Source: Salvator merianae
Lineage: Eukaryota; Chordata; Lepidosauria; Squamata; Teiidae
Direction: 5' to 3'
Assembly (NCBI GenBank): GCA_003586115.2
Contig: QVOM02000101.1
Location: 29,481,289 to 29,545,288 of the forward strand
Length of the DNA: 64,000 nt
Position 1 is the first letter of the stretch. Each line of letters opens with the position of its first letter. The notes beneath the pieces were generated by a model that made no database searches, was not told where the DNA came from, and worked only from the letters and a program-made list of their open reading frames with translations. Below, one piece after another: positions 11,074-23,582 of the stretch. The position numbers were made by a program, and so were the translations under genes.

Positions 11074-11689
11074 ATCTTTCAAGCCAGGTGGGCTGGGGAA
11101 CACCCACACTTACCAGATAAGACAAAACCATTTACATTCAAGTTCACGAAAGCACTTGTGAATTAATTCACAAAGGTGCAATCCACACTTTTTCAGCAGG
11201 TGCTGTTTTTGCTGACCATTCTGATGGCATTCTTTGTTACTTTGCAGGTAAGTGAGCTATTGACAAGATGTAGGAGGAAAGTTTCCAGAAAAACACTTTC
11301 AGTAATGTTTCATGTCGGCAGGATCTTCAGCTTGTTCAGTTGATTTCTGGGTCCAGAAGGAGGATAGATAGGTCAGGATTCAGTGAGTGTCTAAGAGAAT
11401 TATTTTGCTTATAATGCACATTTCTTCTACACTGGTTGCTATCCAAACATGCAATACATTTGGATGAATAAGATTTTATTTTAAGAATAGGCTTAGGAAG
11501 TGGGAAGGTTTGGATGCATTCATAAAAGTTAAGGGAATCAATGGCTTCTGGAAGACAGTGAGCAAGCTATAAACTTGTCTTCCGTTAATAGGCTTCCTTG
11601 TACAGTTGTGGGCCACTATTCTGGGTTATGTAATCAATGATGAGGCTAGAGGAATCTCAGAGGGAGGTCATTGTTCAACATAAGAACAT
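11074..11689. other. Unassigned stretch
   Basis: No recognised repeat or exon. Confidence 0.4.
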
Positions 11690-12180
11690 AAGAGGAGCCT
11701 TGCTGGATCAGGCCATGGCCCATCTAGTCCAACATTCTGTTTCACACAGTGACCCACCAATTGCTTCTGGGCATTCTCAAGCAGAACATAAAGGCAAAAC
11801 CTTCACCTGCTCTTGACTCCACACAAATGGTTTTACAGACATCCTGCCTGTCTTTCCAACCTGGAGGCAGTACCTAGGCATCCATTCTAGTAGCCATTGA
11901 TACACCTGACCTCCATGAATATGTTCAATCCCTTCTTAAAGCTGTCCAGGTTGATGGCTGTCACCACCTCATCTGGTAATAAATTCCACAGACCGACAAC
12001 CCTCTGGGTGAAAAAATACTTCCCCTTGTCAGTCCTAACTCTCCTACCCATCAGCTTCAGAGAGTGCCCCCTGGTCCGAGTGTTGTGTGAGAGAAAAAAA
12101 ACTTCTCTTTATCCACCTTATCCATACCATGCATGATTTTATATGCTTCAATCAGGTCTCCTCTTAAACACCGCTTTTCT
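11690..12180 (-). mobile_element. CR1 LINE 3' part, split by an L1
   Basis: The strand shown begins 'acataagaacataagaggag' and runs through 'ctggatcaggccatggccca' and 'aaattccacagaccgac', the antisense of the widely found CR1 3' end. The sequence stops at 12180 in 'cttaaacaccgcttttc' and resumes at 13771 in 'ccttaaatgctgcttttc', exactly around an L1. It forms one element with 13771-14510. Confidence 0.85.
12165..12180. repeat. Diverged target duplication around L1, left copy
   Basis: TTAAACACCGCTTTTC here and TTAAATGCTGCTTTTC at about 13775-13790 are the two copies of the CR1 target sequence. They differ at three positions. Confidence 0.7.
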
Positions 12181-12332
12181 TTCTTTCTTTTTTTTAATTT
12201 TATTTTTATGGTTATATAAAATTACACTTGGTTACTCATGATTCAACAATTAACATTTTAAACTACTGACTTCCTAATTCCCAGGTTTCTTCTATATTTC
12301 ATACCCCCCAACCACACAGTTTTTATCTTCTA

Positions 12333-12515
12333 TCAATAGTCTTCTTTTCTCTTCATTTTCTCCCTCCAGCAAACACCAATCCATTTTCCAAGTCTGCTTT
12401 CCAGATCTTGCAAAAGTTCAATAGAGGGTTTCCAGTTTTCACAAAAGTCTATCCACTGCCTTATTTTTCTGTAGATTATTATATTTATCCAATCTCCACA
12501 AGCTCTCAAAATCAT
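12333..12515 (-). pseudogene. L1 ORF2 extreme C-terminus remnant
   Basis: Reads DFCENWKPSIELLQDLESRLG, clearly related to FYRNWKPFIDFLQEMDNGLE in the better-preserved copy at 52287-52772. Only this tip of ORF2 is left in this element. Confidence 0.75.
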
Positions 12516-12747
12516 CTTCTCATTTCAATCTTTCAATAGTTCGGCTTCTGCCCATTATTCTACTCAGCCACTTCTTAAGTTCTCCCTTCTGACTCCTTCA
12601 GTTTGTTTATTTATTTGTTTGCTTGTTTTCTCCTTCTCTTCCAATCCTTTTCTTGTTTATAACTTTTTAAACGTTGTGTCTCTTCCCCAGATTTCAGTCT
12701 GAATCTTTGCTGGTTCCAAATATGGATTGCTTCTGTTATTACTCGTG

Positions 12748-13095
12748 TCATACGTTCCTTCCACCTCTGCAATTTTTTTTCCCCAATGCTTCCTTCAGTG
12801 AAAAAATAGAACCTTGAACTGTTATCAGTTGTGGTGACTCCTTTTGTTTTGTAGTCTGTATTTCTTGAGCCATAAATTTTGTCTGAGGAATTTCTGCTTT
12901 AAAATCATCCAGTTTCAAAGCCTTATCCTTTGTTTCATGAAGTTCAATGCATATAGCACCTATTTCATTTTTAGTGTCTTGTCTTAATCTCTCAAAAGCC
13001 AGTCCCTGAGTCTCAAAGGAACTCTGCATTTCTTGAAAAATAGCATCCATTTTTTTAAGAAGTACATCTGATTGCGGGGGGCATTTCGTCTCCAT
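12748..13095 (-). pseudogene. L1 ORF1 coiled-coil segment
   Basis: A 115-residue frame starting METKCPPQSD, rich in Lys, Glu, Gln and Leu, with heptad-like spacing (MDAIFQEMQSSFETQGLAF, then LHETKDKALKLDDF). Its place between an L1-like 5' end and an L1 3' end supports ORF1, the trimeric RNA-binding chaperone of L1. The RRM and C-terminal domains are absent. Confidence 0.6.
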
Positions 13096-13400
13096 ATTTT
13101 ACTTAAGCTTGTTTCTCTGAAGAAGCCTTCTAGTGCTTAAAGGCACTTTTTCCCCCTTTCCTTAGTCTTAATTAAACCGAACTCCCATATCTGTGCAGTC
13201 TGTTTGCTTGTTTAGCTGATAAGCTGATAAGACCAGTGCAAATGTATTTTAATGAGACACTGAAAACCCCGGCGTGTCCAATGAACAGAACTTTGAGTGA
13301 TTTATCTAAAGATTCATAGCCTTTGCAAATATTTTAGCATCTTGCTGAATTACGATGTTTAAACTTTCAGCATACATTATCCAAGCTGTAATTCTAGAGG

Positions 13401-13427
13401 ATTTTTATTTTATTTTATTTTATTTTC
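13401..13427 (+). repeat. (TTTTA)n short tandem repeat
   Basis: About five TTTTA units within the leader of the deleted L1. Confidence 0.9.
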
Positions 13428-13745
13428 CTTATCTTAATGTTTATCTTAGTAATATCTTCATAAATTAAAAAGAGGATCGGCCAAACTTACGATCTTGAAA
13501 AGACGACGCACAACATGACTCGGGAATGTTGACAAAGTTCCCCCAGCTCCTTCGTGTCCTCCTTACGCAGATTGCCACGGATCTCTTGCAGCCCCCGCTG
13601 GGGGGAGACTTAGTGGAGCTCAAATGAGGAATCCCTCCGCCTCCCTGTCACTCAAGGAGTTAAAATCTTCAGACAGAGGGGGTTTAAACTCCCCCCTCTG
13701 TCTCCTCACGTTGCGGTTTGCTCAGAGGAAAAATCCTCTCAGCAA

Positions 13746-14252
13746 CTACATTCGGCCATCTTCCCCAGAAGTCCTTAAATGCTGCTTTTCAAGGCTGAAG
13801 AGGCCAAGGCGTTGCAGATTGATTTCGTAAGGAAGGTGTTCCAGCCCCTTGATCATTCTGTTTGCCCTTTCTTGCACCTTCTCCAGTTCCATATCCTTTC
13901 TGAGGTGAGGTGACCAGAATTGTACACGATAGTCCAAGTGCGGCCTCACCATAGATTTGTAAAGAGGCACGATGACACTTGCCAACGTGTTTTCTATTCC
14001 CTTCCTTATTATCCCTAGCATTGAATTTGCTTTTTTCACTGCCGCTGCACACCGGGTTGACACCCTCATTGAGCTGTCTACCAGAACCCCCATCAGTTTA
14101 TAGGTATAATTGGGGTTCTTTGTCCCGATGTTCATCACTTTGCACTTGCTAAGATTGAAGTGCATTTGCCACTTCATTGCCCACTCACCCAATGTCAGGA
14201 GATCCCTCTGGAGCTCTTTACAATCAATTTCAGTTTTTACTACCCTGAACAA
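13746..14252 (-). pseudogene. CR1 ORF2 reverse transcriptase C-terminal part
   Basis: A 168-residue frame reading LLTLGEWAMKWQMHFNLSKC, LGIIRKGIENTLASVIVPLY, SMVRPHLDYRVQFWSPHLRK and MIKGLEHLPYEINLQRLGLF. These are the conserved blocks after the catalytic aspartates in CR1 reverse transcriptase. It starts downstream of the catalytic motif and runs into the L1 at its end, so the last few residues are not CR1. It reverse-transcribed LINE RNA when alive; this copy is inactive. Confidence 0.9.
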
Positions 14253-14510
14253 TTTAGTGTCATCAGCAAACTTTGCTAACTCACCACTTACCCCTGTGTC
14301 GAGATCATTTATTAAAAATAATAAATTAAATTATATTTAAATAAATTAAAAAGCAGGGGTCCTAATACTGAACTTTGCGGAACCCCACTTTTCACCTCTT
14401 TCCACTCTGAGAACTGACCATTTATTCCTACTCTCTGTTTCCTGTCCTTAAGCCAGTTACCAATCCGAGAGAGGACCTGTCCTCTTATTCCGTGGGTGCT
14501 GGCACTGGGA
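13771..14510 (-). mobile_element. CR1 LINE reverse-transcriptase part
   Basis: Continuation of the CR1 whose 3' end is at 11690-12180. It carries the reverse transcriptase thumb and palm from the YADDT-type catalytic region to the end of ORF2. Upstream sequence on the minus strand (14510-14360) decodes as the segment with a GINGQ-like motif and the run-up to the polymerase core, with breaks. A small A/T-rich expansion (about 14308-14352) interrupts the coding region just before the catalytic motif. The element is truncated near 14510. Confidence 0.87.
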
Positions 14511-17500
14511 AGGGCTTTTCACAGGTCTTTGTACCTTTGCTGATAGTGTGGACACAACTGAGGGAGTCTTTCTTGAAGATCTTCAGGTGGCTGCTTTGAT
14601 GAGTTAAAGGAGGAAGGGGCACCACTGGGATCTGATGGAGGTGTTTCCCAGCTTGCTCTTTCTTGTGCTGTCACTTCCAGCAGCTTCTTTTCCCTTCTCC
14701 CATGACATGGATGGTGAAAGCATAGGGGAAAGTAGTGGTATTCCAAGTATTTCAAGTTCTCATTGTTCATCACTTTCTTACAAATTAAGCTGCCAGTAAA
14801 GTTTTTCTATACCTAGAGTAGGCCCTTGAGTGGAATAACTTAATTTGGATTGAGGTTAGATTTATCAGCTTCGGTTGACTACACTCATTCTAGACTATAT
14901 CAACCCCCAGTTTTCAGAGAGCATTTCAAAATGTTTCACCCCATTATGTACAGTATAGCTAAAGTCATCAAAAACTATGATAGATACTCAAAGAGGTAAG
15001 AAATAAGCTGAATTTGAGCTTTCTTTTCAGAGTATTGGAATAAATTTAGATAAGGAAGGAAGGATAAATCTACTTAGATGTGTATTACAGCTGCTTCATC
15101 ATAAAGCACAGAGATGTGATATTATATTGTTGGGGATTATTTGAGTGAGCTAATTTAAATCTCACTATGTGAACTGCAATAAAGCACAACAACATTCCAG
15201 ATGTGCTGTGAAGTTGTTATAAAGCAGGTAAGAAGAAGAAGATGTGGTCACAAGTCTAGGGGATTGCTGATTGTCAGAATGGCAAAAAACAAAGAAAAAA
15301 ACAAAACTTGGCTGATGATATAAATTCCCATAGCTGAAAGGGGACATTTATTTCAGTCTACCTGCTTCTCCCTACCAGTTTAGAGCTCAGTTTTGCTACT
15401 ATCACAAAAATCAATAGTCTCCAATAAATAATCCTCTACAGCTGTTATACTCACGCTGCTTTGCCAACTTTTAAAATCAGCTTTAATTCATTGTCCTATG
15501 AGTTGGCAGTAATGTATAGGGGACAAGGTTTGTATTTTCTCTCTCTCTTCTAACCAGTATAATATACTTGCTGAACATAATTGCATATGCATTACTTAAT
15601 TATGAATGTATCTAATCGGAGTTAACATGATAGTATCTTTTATGCTAAGTTACTAACTTATGTAGAGTGCTATAAATGTGAATGGCAGTGGTATAGTGGA
15701 CCATGCTGTCCAGACCTACTTGATCCAGTGTGATCTTCACTGTCAAGCACAGGAAAAATGACTACCTTCTAAAGCTATTTTATATGCTTGCTGAAAGGAA
15801 CCTGGGTAGTAATAACAAATCCCTGGTTTAGTGTTTGTTTGTTTTTTTTTCCCTTGCTTTCCACAGTGGCAGGAATGTGAACAGCACACCACTGCCACTG
15901 AGGATATTGCTGCCAAATGAATACCATTCACAGAGTGATATTTGCTTTAATGGTTGTAGGAACTGTCATCATGTGGAATCTGTCTGAGACTGTGTCAAGA
16001 CAGAGCCTAAAATGTGGAATTATCTCAGGACAATATTGGGATTGCCACAAACTTGCATGGCAACCCCAACATAGCTTTGGGATATAAAGAGAAAACTCAC
16101 AGTGCTATATTACAGGAAAAAAGATCTTCCAACCCAGGTTTTCCCAGAATAGCGATATGGGCTTACCTGTCTGGACATTTGCTCTAGAAGATGCCATCTT
16201 GAAAATTGCTACTGCATATGTCCACTCAGGCCAAAAATGGCCACCATACATGTGTGAGGGCATTGATTGCACACTTGAAATACTGAAAAATGCATCAGGG
16301 GAACAAGCAACCAAACAGGTAGGCACCCACACTTGCCTCACAATTTTGCCCTCCATCTGGCAGGTACAACAAGAGGCATCTGTGCAATCTAAACAAGATT
16401 CCTCGTTTCCCTCTTGCCATCTGGAGGCAGCCACAGTCTGTCTGTAACTGACACCTCAGAAGCACTGTCAGTTATTCTGATAAAAATTTGTTCTCTTTTG
16501 AGACCAGAAACTCCACTCATAGTTCAGTGTCAAACTCCTCCTGAAAACTGTGAAAAACTGATACAAACTTGTACATATATTTAAAAATGTTAAAGGATAC
16601 TTAAAGGTGCTATTGTTGCCATTATAATATCTGAGCAACTGCATTATAAAGACGTGAAAACAGGAATGCAGCCAGCAAGGGTGTAGATAAACTGACTTAA
16701 TTTGGAGTGAGGTGATATTAATCATCTGATTGACATTTGTCTCCTCTTTTCTGCCTCATTGTTCATATCATCCCAAGTCATCTAGAACCAACCGTCACTG
16801 CCTCAGAGCGATCAGCCAGCACATCCACAGTTGAAGCTGCACACCACACCAGTAACGTTTGCACAAGCACTGCATCTCCACAAGGTCTACAAGTTACATT
16901 GGTTCTGTTTTGGAATCCTTATAGTCTAACTTTTTCTCTGCCCAACAGGAGTTTCCCTGAGTTTAGGTGATAATCCCCAAGTTTAGGTCCCCAGGTAGGA
17001 CCCTGACATGGCTCTCCATCACCAGAAGCCCCCTTGCTATGGTTGCCTGTCATCTGGACTTCCCACAATCACCCTACACATTCCCTGCTGCCATCATTTT
17101 AAGAAATGAGCAGCCACATTTTAAACTTCCCATGTGGTTGCTCTGCAGTTTTCACTGCTTGCTGAGAAGGATCTTTGCTTCAGTCTGAAGTAGCCCAACT
17201 GAGCTTGGACTCTGAGACTATAAGGACTTTGCTCGGTCCTGCAGAGCAATGCTCTTTCCAATCTCTGCAGCTTCCTACCATCACTCTTTAATTTGCAAAC
17301 TTTACCAAAATTGTAAGCTGATTGTGGGCAGAGACCTCATACTCAAAGTAATGTTGTGACAGGCAGTGAGATTATCTATGAAATTCCTCATCAGTTCATG
17401 GTCCCCAGGTTTAAAGTTACCTTTCTAGTTTCTCTTCTTCCCTCACCTGTCAAAGTTCACCTTATCTGACTTGTACTTTTGACAGTTTAACAGAGCAGCT

Positions 17501-17804
17501 AATCTTAACAGTTCTGCTTTTTTGGGGGGGTGTAAGTCTTTTTGCTGTGTTTTTAATAAAATTTTGACATTTGATATTTTAATTGAAGAACTTTTTGTTT
17601 CTGAAGTATCTCTTGCTGTTTGCTTGTTATGTGGTGGACCACTCCCATTGATTTGCCATTTTTAAAGTCAATAATCAAAAGATACTGCTCTTGGATTGTG
17701 CTAGGAGAAGCTTTTTCTCTAACCAGTACATCCCAGTGCACAGTTCATATCAGTAGGCAATTTGCAGAGACAAAATGACACACTCATATTCCCATGCAAA
17801 AACA

Positions 17805-17806
<2 letters not shown>
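14511..17806. other. Unassigned stretch
   Basis: No family was recognised. An 11-bp inverted repeat around 17449-17490 (CTGTCAAAGT...ACTTTTGACAG) resembles the unit at 8196-8456. The block around 16750-17340 is more GC-rich than its surroundings and might be an old LTR or other repeat, but no LTR ends, primer-binding site or gag/pol frames are visible. Confidence 0.4.

Positions 17807-17852
<46 letters not shown>
17807..17852. repeat. (TA)n microsatellite
   Basis: About 23 TA units. Confidence 0.97.
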
Positions 17853-17855
<3 letters not shown>

Positions 17856-18034
17856 TCTCAAAGCCCAGATATAGCGTTATAAACTTGAATGAGCAAGAAA
17901 GACAGCCCAAGTATTGATCCTTAAATAAGCCACTGTACACTGGGGAGGACAGTTAAGTCTTCCTGGAATCTGAAAAAAAAAAAATACTGAATGTGTGTGG
18001 GTAGATAGTTCCACAAATAAAGAGCCTGCTTCCT

Positions 18035-18465
18035 TTTTATCATCTTGATTTTCCCAGTAGTAATGTATGGCTGTGATAGTTGGACCATAAGGAAGGATGA
18101 ATGACAAAGAATCAACACTTCTCAATTGTGGTGCTTTTGAGAATTATTTGGGCAGCAAGAAGATCAAATCAATCAATAATAAAAGAAATCAACCCTGACT
18201 GTTCACTGGAAGAACAAATATTGAAGATGAAGCTCAAATACTGTAGACACATAATGAGAAGACAGGACTCATTGGAAAACACCTTGGGAAAGATTGAAAG
18301 CAAAAGGAGAAGGAGACAACTGAGATAGATAGGTAGACAGACCGTGTAATGGAAGCAACGAGCATGAACTTGGACAAACTCTGGGAGACAGTGAACAACA
18401 GAAAGATCTGGTGTGGTATGGCCTTTGGGGTCCAAAGACTTAGACATGACTGAACAGCAAAGCCT
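18035..18465 (+). mobile_element. BovB (RTE-clade) LINE 3' end
   Basis: Decodes the C-terminus of a BovB reverse transcriptase: VMYGCDSWTIRK near 18055, then RRSNQSIIKEINPDCSLEEQ and MRRQDSLENTLGKIESKRRR (18101-18328). The 3' end reads 'ttagacatgactgaacag'. It is 5'-truncated near 18035. The same protein segment occurs on the minus strand at 58570-58800. A frameshift or stop follows RRRRQLR near 18328. Confidence 0.9.
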
Positions 18466-19272
18466 CAGTTAGCAGTTCCACAGAGGAAATGAGCTCTGAT
18501 GGAAGTAAACTGTCATAGGCTGGATGAAGGTGGCATATCAGAAGCATACATATCAGAAGGTAGGCAGGGAAGTGGGAGACAATAATTGTATGTATTAGAC
18601 CAATGACATGGTAGAATTGTCCCATAATTGACACAGCTAACTCATTGACACAGCTAATTGACACAGCTAACTCAGAATTACCCTAGTCTAAAAATCTTGG
18701 CAATTTCAGCAGTACTCCTGAGTACATCAACAAATCTTCAGTCTAGCTCTTGGCTCACCACCAGGTATGGGCATACTAGGATTTGACTTTTTCTACTAAC
18801 AGAACATGTTATTTCTCAAAATTACAGTAGAGGGGTTTCCACCAGTTGCTAAGAGACAGTCCTTGTTTTCTGTTAAAATTATGAGGGTGTTTTATTTCAA
18901 CGGCCTCCCAGGTAGCCAATTCATGGAATTCCTTGACTCTGGCTATAGTTTTTGTCTGTTCAAAGAGGATTTTGTGTTAATAGTGCAACCCACTATTAAC
19001 ATCTATACCTCTAAAGACAAAGTCTGTAGATTACAGCCAGAAAAAGACCAATGCCTTGTTACTTAAGAATAACTGTCAAGAAGGTAACATTACAAATGGA
19101 TGTTTATAAGAAGGGTGACAAGATCCAACAAACCATCAGTTTTTTGTTTTGTTTTGTTTTACTCTTCCAGAAGTCAAACACTCTGAAGATGGATATGGTA
19201 GCTATATCTGAAAACTTAGGGTCTCAGAAGAACTATGGAACATGGCACAACAGCCCCCAAACTGCTGCTGCT
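18466..19272. other. Unassigned stretch
   Basis: No recognised element apart from a short direct repeat of 'acacagctaa' near 18640-18670. Confidence 0.4.
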
Positions 19273-19273
19273 G

Positions 19274-19321
<48 letters not shown>
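19273..19321 (+). repeat. (AAT)n microsatellite
   Basis: About 16 ATA/AAT units after a short CTG run. The resulting poly-Asn frame is an artefact. Confidence 0.97.
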
Positions 19322-19689
19322 GAGATTGAAACCAGCCGTGAACGCCTACATTCTACCAGTACACCTCCTACCTTGGGCATATGACCCCACATTCCATCTC
19401 ACAGATAATGATCTTTGTGGCCATGTGAAGGTAACCTGATAGGTAGCCTATAAAGTAGAAAACAGTCAAATAAATTATTCTAAGGATTCAAATTGTTCCC
19501 TTCTAGGTGCTATGCAAGCTTCAAGGTGCACTGTAGTTTCCTGGAAAAGAGAATTAAATAACTGCACAATTCTCATTTTCAAAGATAAAAGAAACAATAT
19601 TTCCTCAGTTCTACTTTCCTTGGATGAAATTATAGTAATATACCTCTTCTTTAAAAAACAAAAGAAAGAAATCAAAACAAAACCTCAGC

Positions 19690-19691
<2 letters not shown>

Positions 19692-19742
<51 letters not shown>
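19692..19742 (+). repeat. (AG)n microsatellite
   Basis: About 25 AG units. Confidence 0.97.
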
Positions 19743-19746
<4 letters not shown>

Positions 19747-20964
19747 AAGATCTGTCTTGATGAAAACAAAACCACAATTTAATCTTGCAGGTTAATCCAA
19801 ACATTCATATGTTGCTACAATCATCAGGAAGTGTTTGAAAGTACTTCCTTGAAAACTAACTCATGCTGGTGATAGAAAATGGATTGACAAAGGTCTCAAG
19901 CAGAACTCATTTCCTGATTGAAACTATGAATCATATTCTCTAATTGAAAAGATGTACAGCTCTGCTCACTTCTGGTTAAACAAAACATCCCCTGCTGTTG
20001 ATTCTCTTTGCAGCTATGCAAGAACCCTCATTTTAGAAAGTGATGACCGGAATCAGGCTTTTAAAAAATTCAGTTGTCTGCCCTTTTAAATCTGTCCTTG
20101 TAAAAGAGGATTTCTCATCACTGGAAACATGGCATCATTTGCAGACACATTTATTTGTATAATGGGATCTGTTCTCTTATCTATATATCTGAAAGGAAGG
20201 TTCTTGTTCTATAAACATATTCTGTCAGAGAATCAACAGCAATAAGACAGGGAAAGGGTACATTTCCAGATCAGCTTCTTAGACACTATCCAAATCTGTT
20301 AAAAAAAACTGGCATAGCAGCGACGTTAGATCAACACAGTTACATGAATTTGTTCTCCTGCCATTGCTTAACAATTCCAGCCATGCAAAAATATCTGGAG
20401 AAGGAAGGAACATGAAAATCAAATCTCTGTATGCTACGCTTATGCATTTTCAATGGAAGTGGTGTTTGCCATATTAATCCAGAAGCCACAAGGCTGGGAC
20501 TCCCACCATTATCACTTGTTTTCTGTCCCACCCCTGATTTTGGATTGATTCAGTTGTTTCAGCAGTTGAACAACTAGAGCATACTGGGCCACTGATTGAT
20601 AGCTCAAGTCGGAAAATTATCTTTGCTCTTTCCCCTTTACTTCCCAGCTTCCCAGCTCCACCTTTTTTTCCCTGGTTCTCTGAGGGGGGGGGGATTAGGA
20701 GGGGGGCTGGTTCTTCCTTTGGCGGGTTAAATAGATTATCCAATCCCCACATGGCAACAGCAGAGACAGAAATGAGAGAGGCACAAAAGGCAGGAGAGAG
20801 ATGCCAAAATTGCAGCCGATTTCATAATACTGCTGACAATGAAAACAGTGTCACAGGTACACACATTCCTTATTATATTTCTATGACACTCATATAGATC
20901 AAAAGAAAAATTGAATCACTTTCACTACAAGTTCAATTTATTAATGGCATATTTGCATGGTGTC
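19743..20964. other. Unassigned stretch
   Basis: No element or exon recognised. A G9 run lies near 20685 and further short G runs follow near 20700. Confidence 0.4.
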
Positions 20965-20967
20965 TTA

Positions 20968-21491
20968 GAACCTTTTCACGCCAGAATGATCAAATCCAAC
21001 CATTCCAAGATAGAGCAGTCCCCGCAGTGCAGGGCTTCCAGCAGCTGCAGTGCAAATGTTGGCCTCTCTGCCATGACAGTGGCTGTGAAAATGTTCTGTC
21101 TGCTGCCATGGCAACTGGGGATGCAGTGTGCAACTGTGTAGCCATGGCCGTGCAGCACCACAGCCTGCAGCGTTCACACCTAGAAGTTTGTTGCTCACAG
21201 CTAGTAGCATCTGCAGACACTCCCAATTGCTTGGGATTCTGCAAAATGTGGACACGATGGCCCTTTCTGCACTTGGCCTTATTGCGGATTATATCCCAGA
21301 ATAGGGACCTGCCATCCACATGCTAGTGCAAACTATAAAAGGTTTTGCCCAGGGCCTACCATAGTCTGCACTAGCATGCAGATGACAGGTCCCTATTCTG
21401 AGATATAATCTGGAATAAGTCCAAGTGCAAAAAGGCCCAATGTGGTAGTGAGCATTCAATCACTAACTAGCACTAAAGTGCAAATAGGGCC
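20968..21491 (+). mobile_element. Family-1 TIR element carrying a nested family-2 element
   Basis: The left end GAACCTTTTCACGCCAG and reverse-complemented right end GGCCCTATTTGCACTTTAG form imperfect TIRs. Flanks are TTA (20965-20967) and TCA (21492-21494), one mismatch from a 3-bp duplication. The interior is hairpin-rich (GCCATGGC units in both orientations, CAGCAGCTGCAG). At 21259-21438 it is interrupted by a complete 180-bp family-2 element, so family 2 moved after this copy landed. Without the guest the element is about 340 bp. Confidence 0.72.
21259..21438. mobile_element. Family-2 fold-back element, 180 bp, nested
   Basis: Two arms of about 75-80 bp are inverted repeats of each other: GGCCCTTTCTGCACTTGGCC at the left, CAAGTGCAAAAAGGCCC at the right, both with 'tatcccagaatagggacctg' or its complement inside. 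Flanks are GAT and AAT. The length equals that of the copy at 55657-55836. It is nested in a family-1 element. Confidence 0.88.
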
Positions 21492-21494
21492 TCA

Positions 21495-23582
21495 GTTCCA
21501 GACCTGCTCTCCACTCCCATTATAAACTGTGGTAGAAGGGAGGGAAGGAAGACAGAAACACAAGACAAATGTACTTAGAGCAGCTCTTTCTATATAAGAG
21601 AGACTTGCCCCACAGATGTCTAAGCACTGGTGCAGCATTGTACCTATCAGCCATGCTTTTGGAATATGAGGAGAAATTGTTAAAAAATCTAGGCATGGCC
21701 ACAGGTTACTCCCTGGATCTCATGTGCACCTGAATGCCTCATATGCTGTGTCTTACAATCCATTTTATTAATTTGTTTTTGTTTTGTTACTGATTACTGG
21801 GAGTCCACCATGCTTGACTGGTGTGTTCCACACAATTCAAGCAAAAGTAGAAACAGAATAGATTTACTGGAGAAGTTTCAAAAGATTGTACAGTGAATAT
21901 CCTTAAGAATTATTCTTAAGACAGTTAGCAAATATCTCTGTGGGGAGATCTTAAACCTACAAATCCTGACATATAGCAATATGATGAACTGATGATTATG
22001 GAGATTCCTTCAAGCTCTGTGATGCTGAAATTATGACTGAATTCCTAATGGACCCAAACCTTTTCTAGCCCATTAGCACCAACAGTAATGTTACTGAAAA
22101 GCCTGCAGGGCTTTCCAACCGGTTTCCAACTGTCAGAGACTATACTGTGTTTGTATGTTTCAGAGACAGAAAATGGACCTTGCACTTGTTTGATGACTAA
22201 CATACTGAAGGCTAGTCTGGCATACCCTTTCTTATATCAGTTTTGGCTTTCACTTAGGTCTAATTCCATTCAGTGACCACCCACACACCCCATCCCAATA
22301 TAGTTCTCAAATCCAGCAGTGGTTTCTTAGGCACTTCAGTACAATAAAACATATTTTTATACATTGCTCAATGATTTCAAACAGAGCTTTTGATCTTTTG
22401 CCCCTGCCTCTTGGCCTTGGTGGCCCCACTCTCTGGGCTGTTTATGGTCAGATTAACCTACCTAATTTTTAATAACTGTAACTGCTATTCAGTATTCAAG
22501 GCCCAGCTCAAAAGCCGGTAACAAGATCTTCCATATTTTCCATTTATTACCCTAACCTACTTTGCAGTTATATAGCAGTTTGTGGGAGCTGAACAGCTGG
22601 GTACCTAGTAGGGCAGAAAAACTGAGTGTTAGTAATAGGAACTGTGGATTATTTCTGGAATTAAGGACAGCTGTCCACACATGAGCATGAACTAGGTCAA
22701 CGCCTACCAACTCTGATCATGCTTTGTCTGATGAAACATGAACGGGTCTAGAGTACTAAAAATGGCACCCTAACCCAGTGTAGGTGTAGACTTCTTTAAA
22801 GAAACTGCGACCATTGGTAACAGAAATATAGAGAAGCCTACAATCAGTCCAGAACCAGAAAGTGGACCATGGAGGCATGTGAACAGCATAGTGTTGTGCT
22901 CCAGTGTACTATGGGGAATCCCTTTTGACAGCACTCCAGGAAGCACTGGCTGAAGTGGGTCTGTACCCAAGCTTGCCTGGCAGGAAACTCTTTGCTGCCT
23001 TCAAAGGCTTAGAGGTAAGAACTGGAGCAGAATGGGCCATCAGAATGCAGACAGCCCTGTTCAGTTCTACAGGTTGCTAGTTCCAGGACAGGGTATCCTG
23101 CCCTGTCCCAGAACACTGGATGCAAATATGGAAAGGGCTTAGGAGTCCCAAAGCAAAAGCATGCAGGTAGTCATAGGTGAATTAAGCTAAAGCAGCAAAA
23201 CTTTGGCTATTCCTGATTTTTTTCTGCATCATCTCTGAAATTCTGGTACCAACATGTGCAGTTGGTACAACAAAATTATGTTGTTTTGCATAACCAATCT
23301 GTGGAATGTCCTAGCCAGGTAGTAGTTAATAATCAAGTAAATTCTATCCTGCCATCTGTCAAGTAAATTTCAAGTACCAAGAGAGAAATGCTATCATCCT
23401 GCCAAGTTTGTACTGAAGAGTTTGGAAATGCACAAAGTGAGACAAAAATATGTGCAGTCAAATTGAATATCTTTTCTTTGATAGTGAATATCTGCAGTTC
23501 AAGTTATAGTACTGCATCATAGGAGTTATCTAAGTCAAAACTTCTTCCTGCAGGCTTTTTACCTCCATATATATATGTGTGT
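21495..23582. other. Unassigned stretch
   Basis: No recognised family or exon. Confidence 0.4.

Larger units (their letters stand above)
12181..13770 (-). mobile_element. L1 LINE with both ends but a deleted middle
   Basis: Read on the minus strand, the element starts near 13770 with CTTCTGGGGAAGATGGCCG, which looks like an L1 5' end. It continues through a GC-richer leader and an ORF1 coiled coil (13095-12748), jumps to the last part of ORF2 (12515-12333), and ends in a poly-A tract (T-rich on the plus strand, 12176-12212). An intact L1 would be several kilobases longer, so most of ORF2, including the endonuclease and reverse transcriptase, is missing while both termini and the target duplication remain. 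Later deletion, template switching or splicing of the RNA could explain this. Confidence 0.75.

Noticed and set aside
16750..17340. Possible LTR or retroviral remnant
   Set aside because: No inverted TG...CA ends, primer-binding site, polypurine tract or gag/pol motif could be seen.
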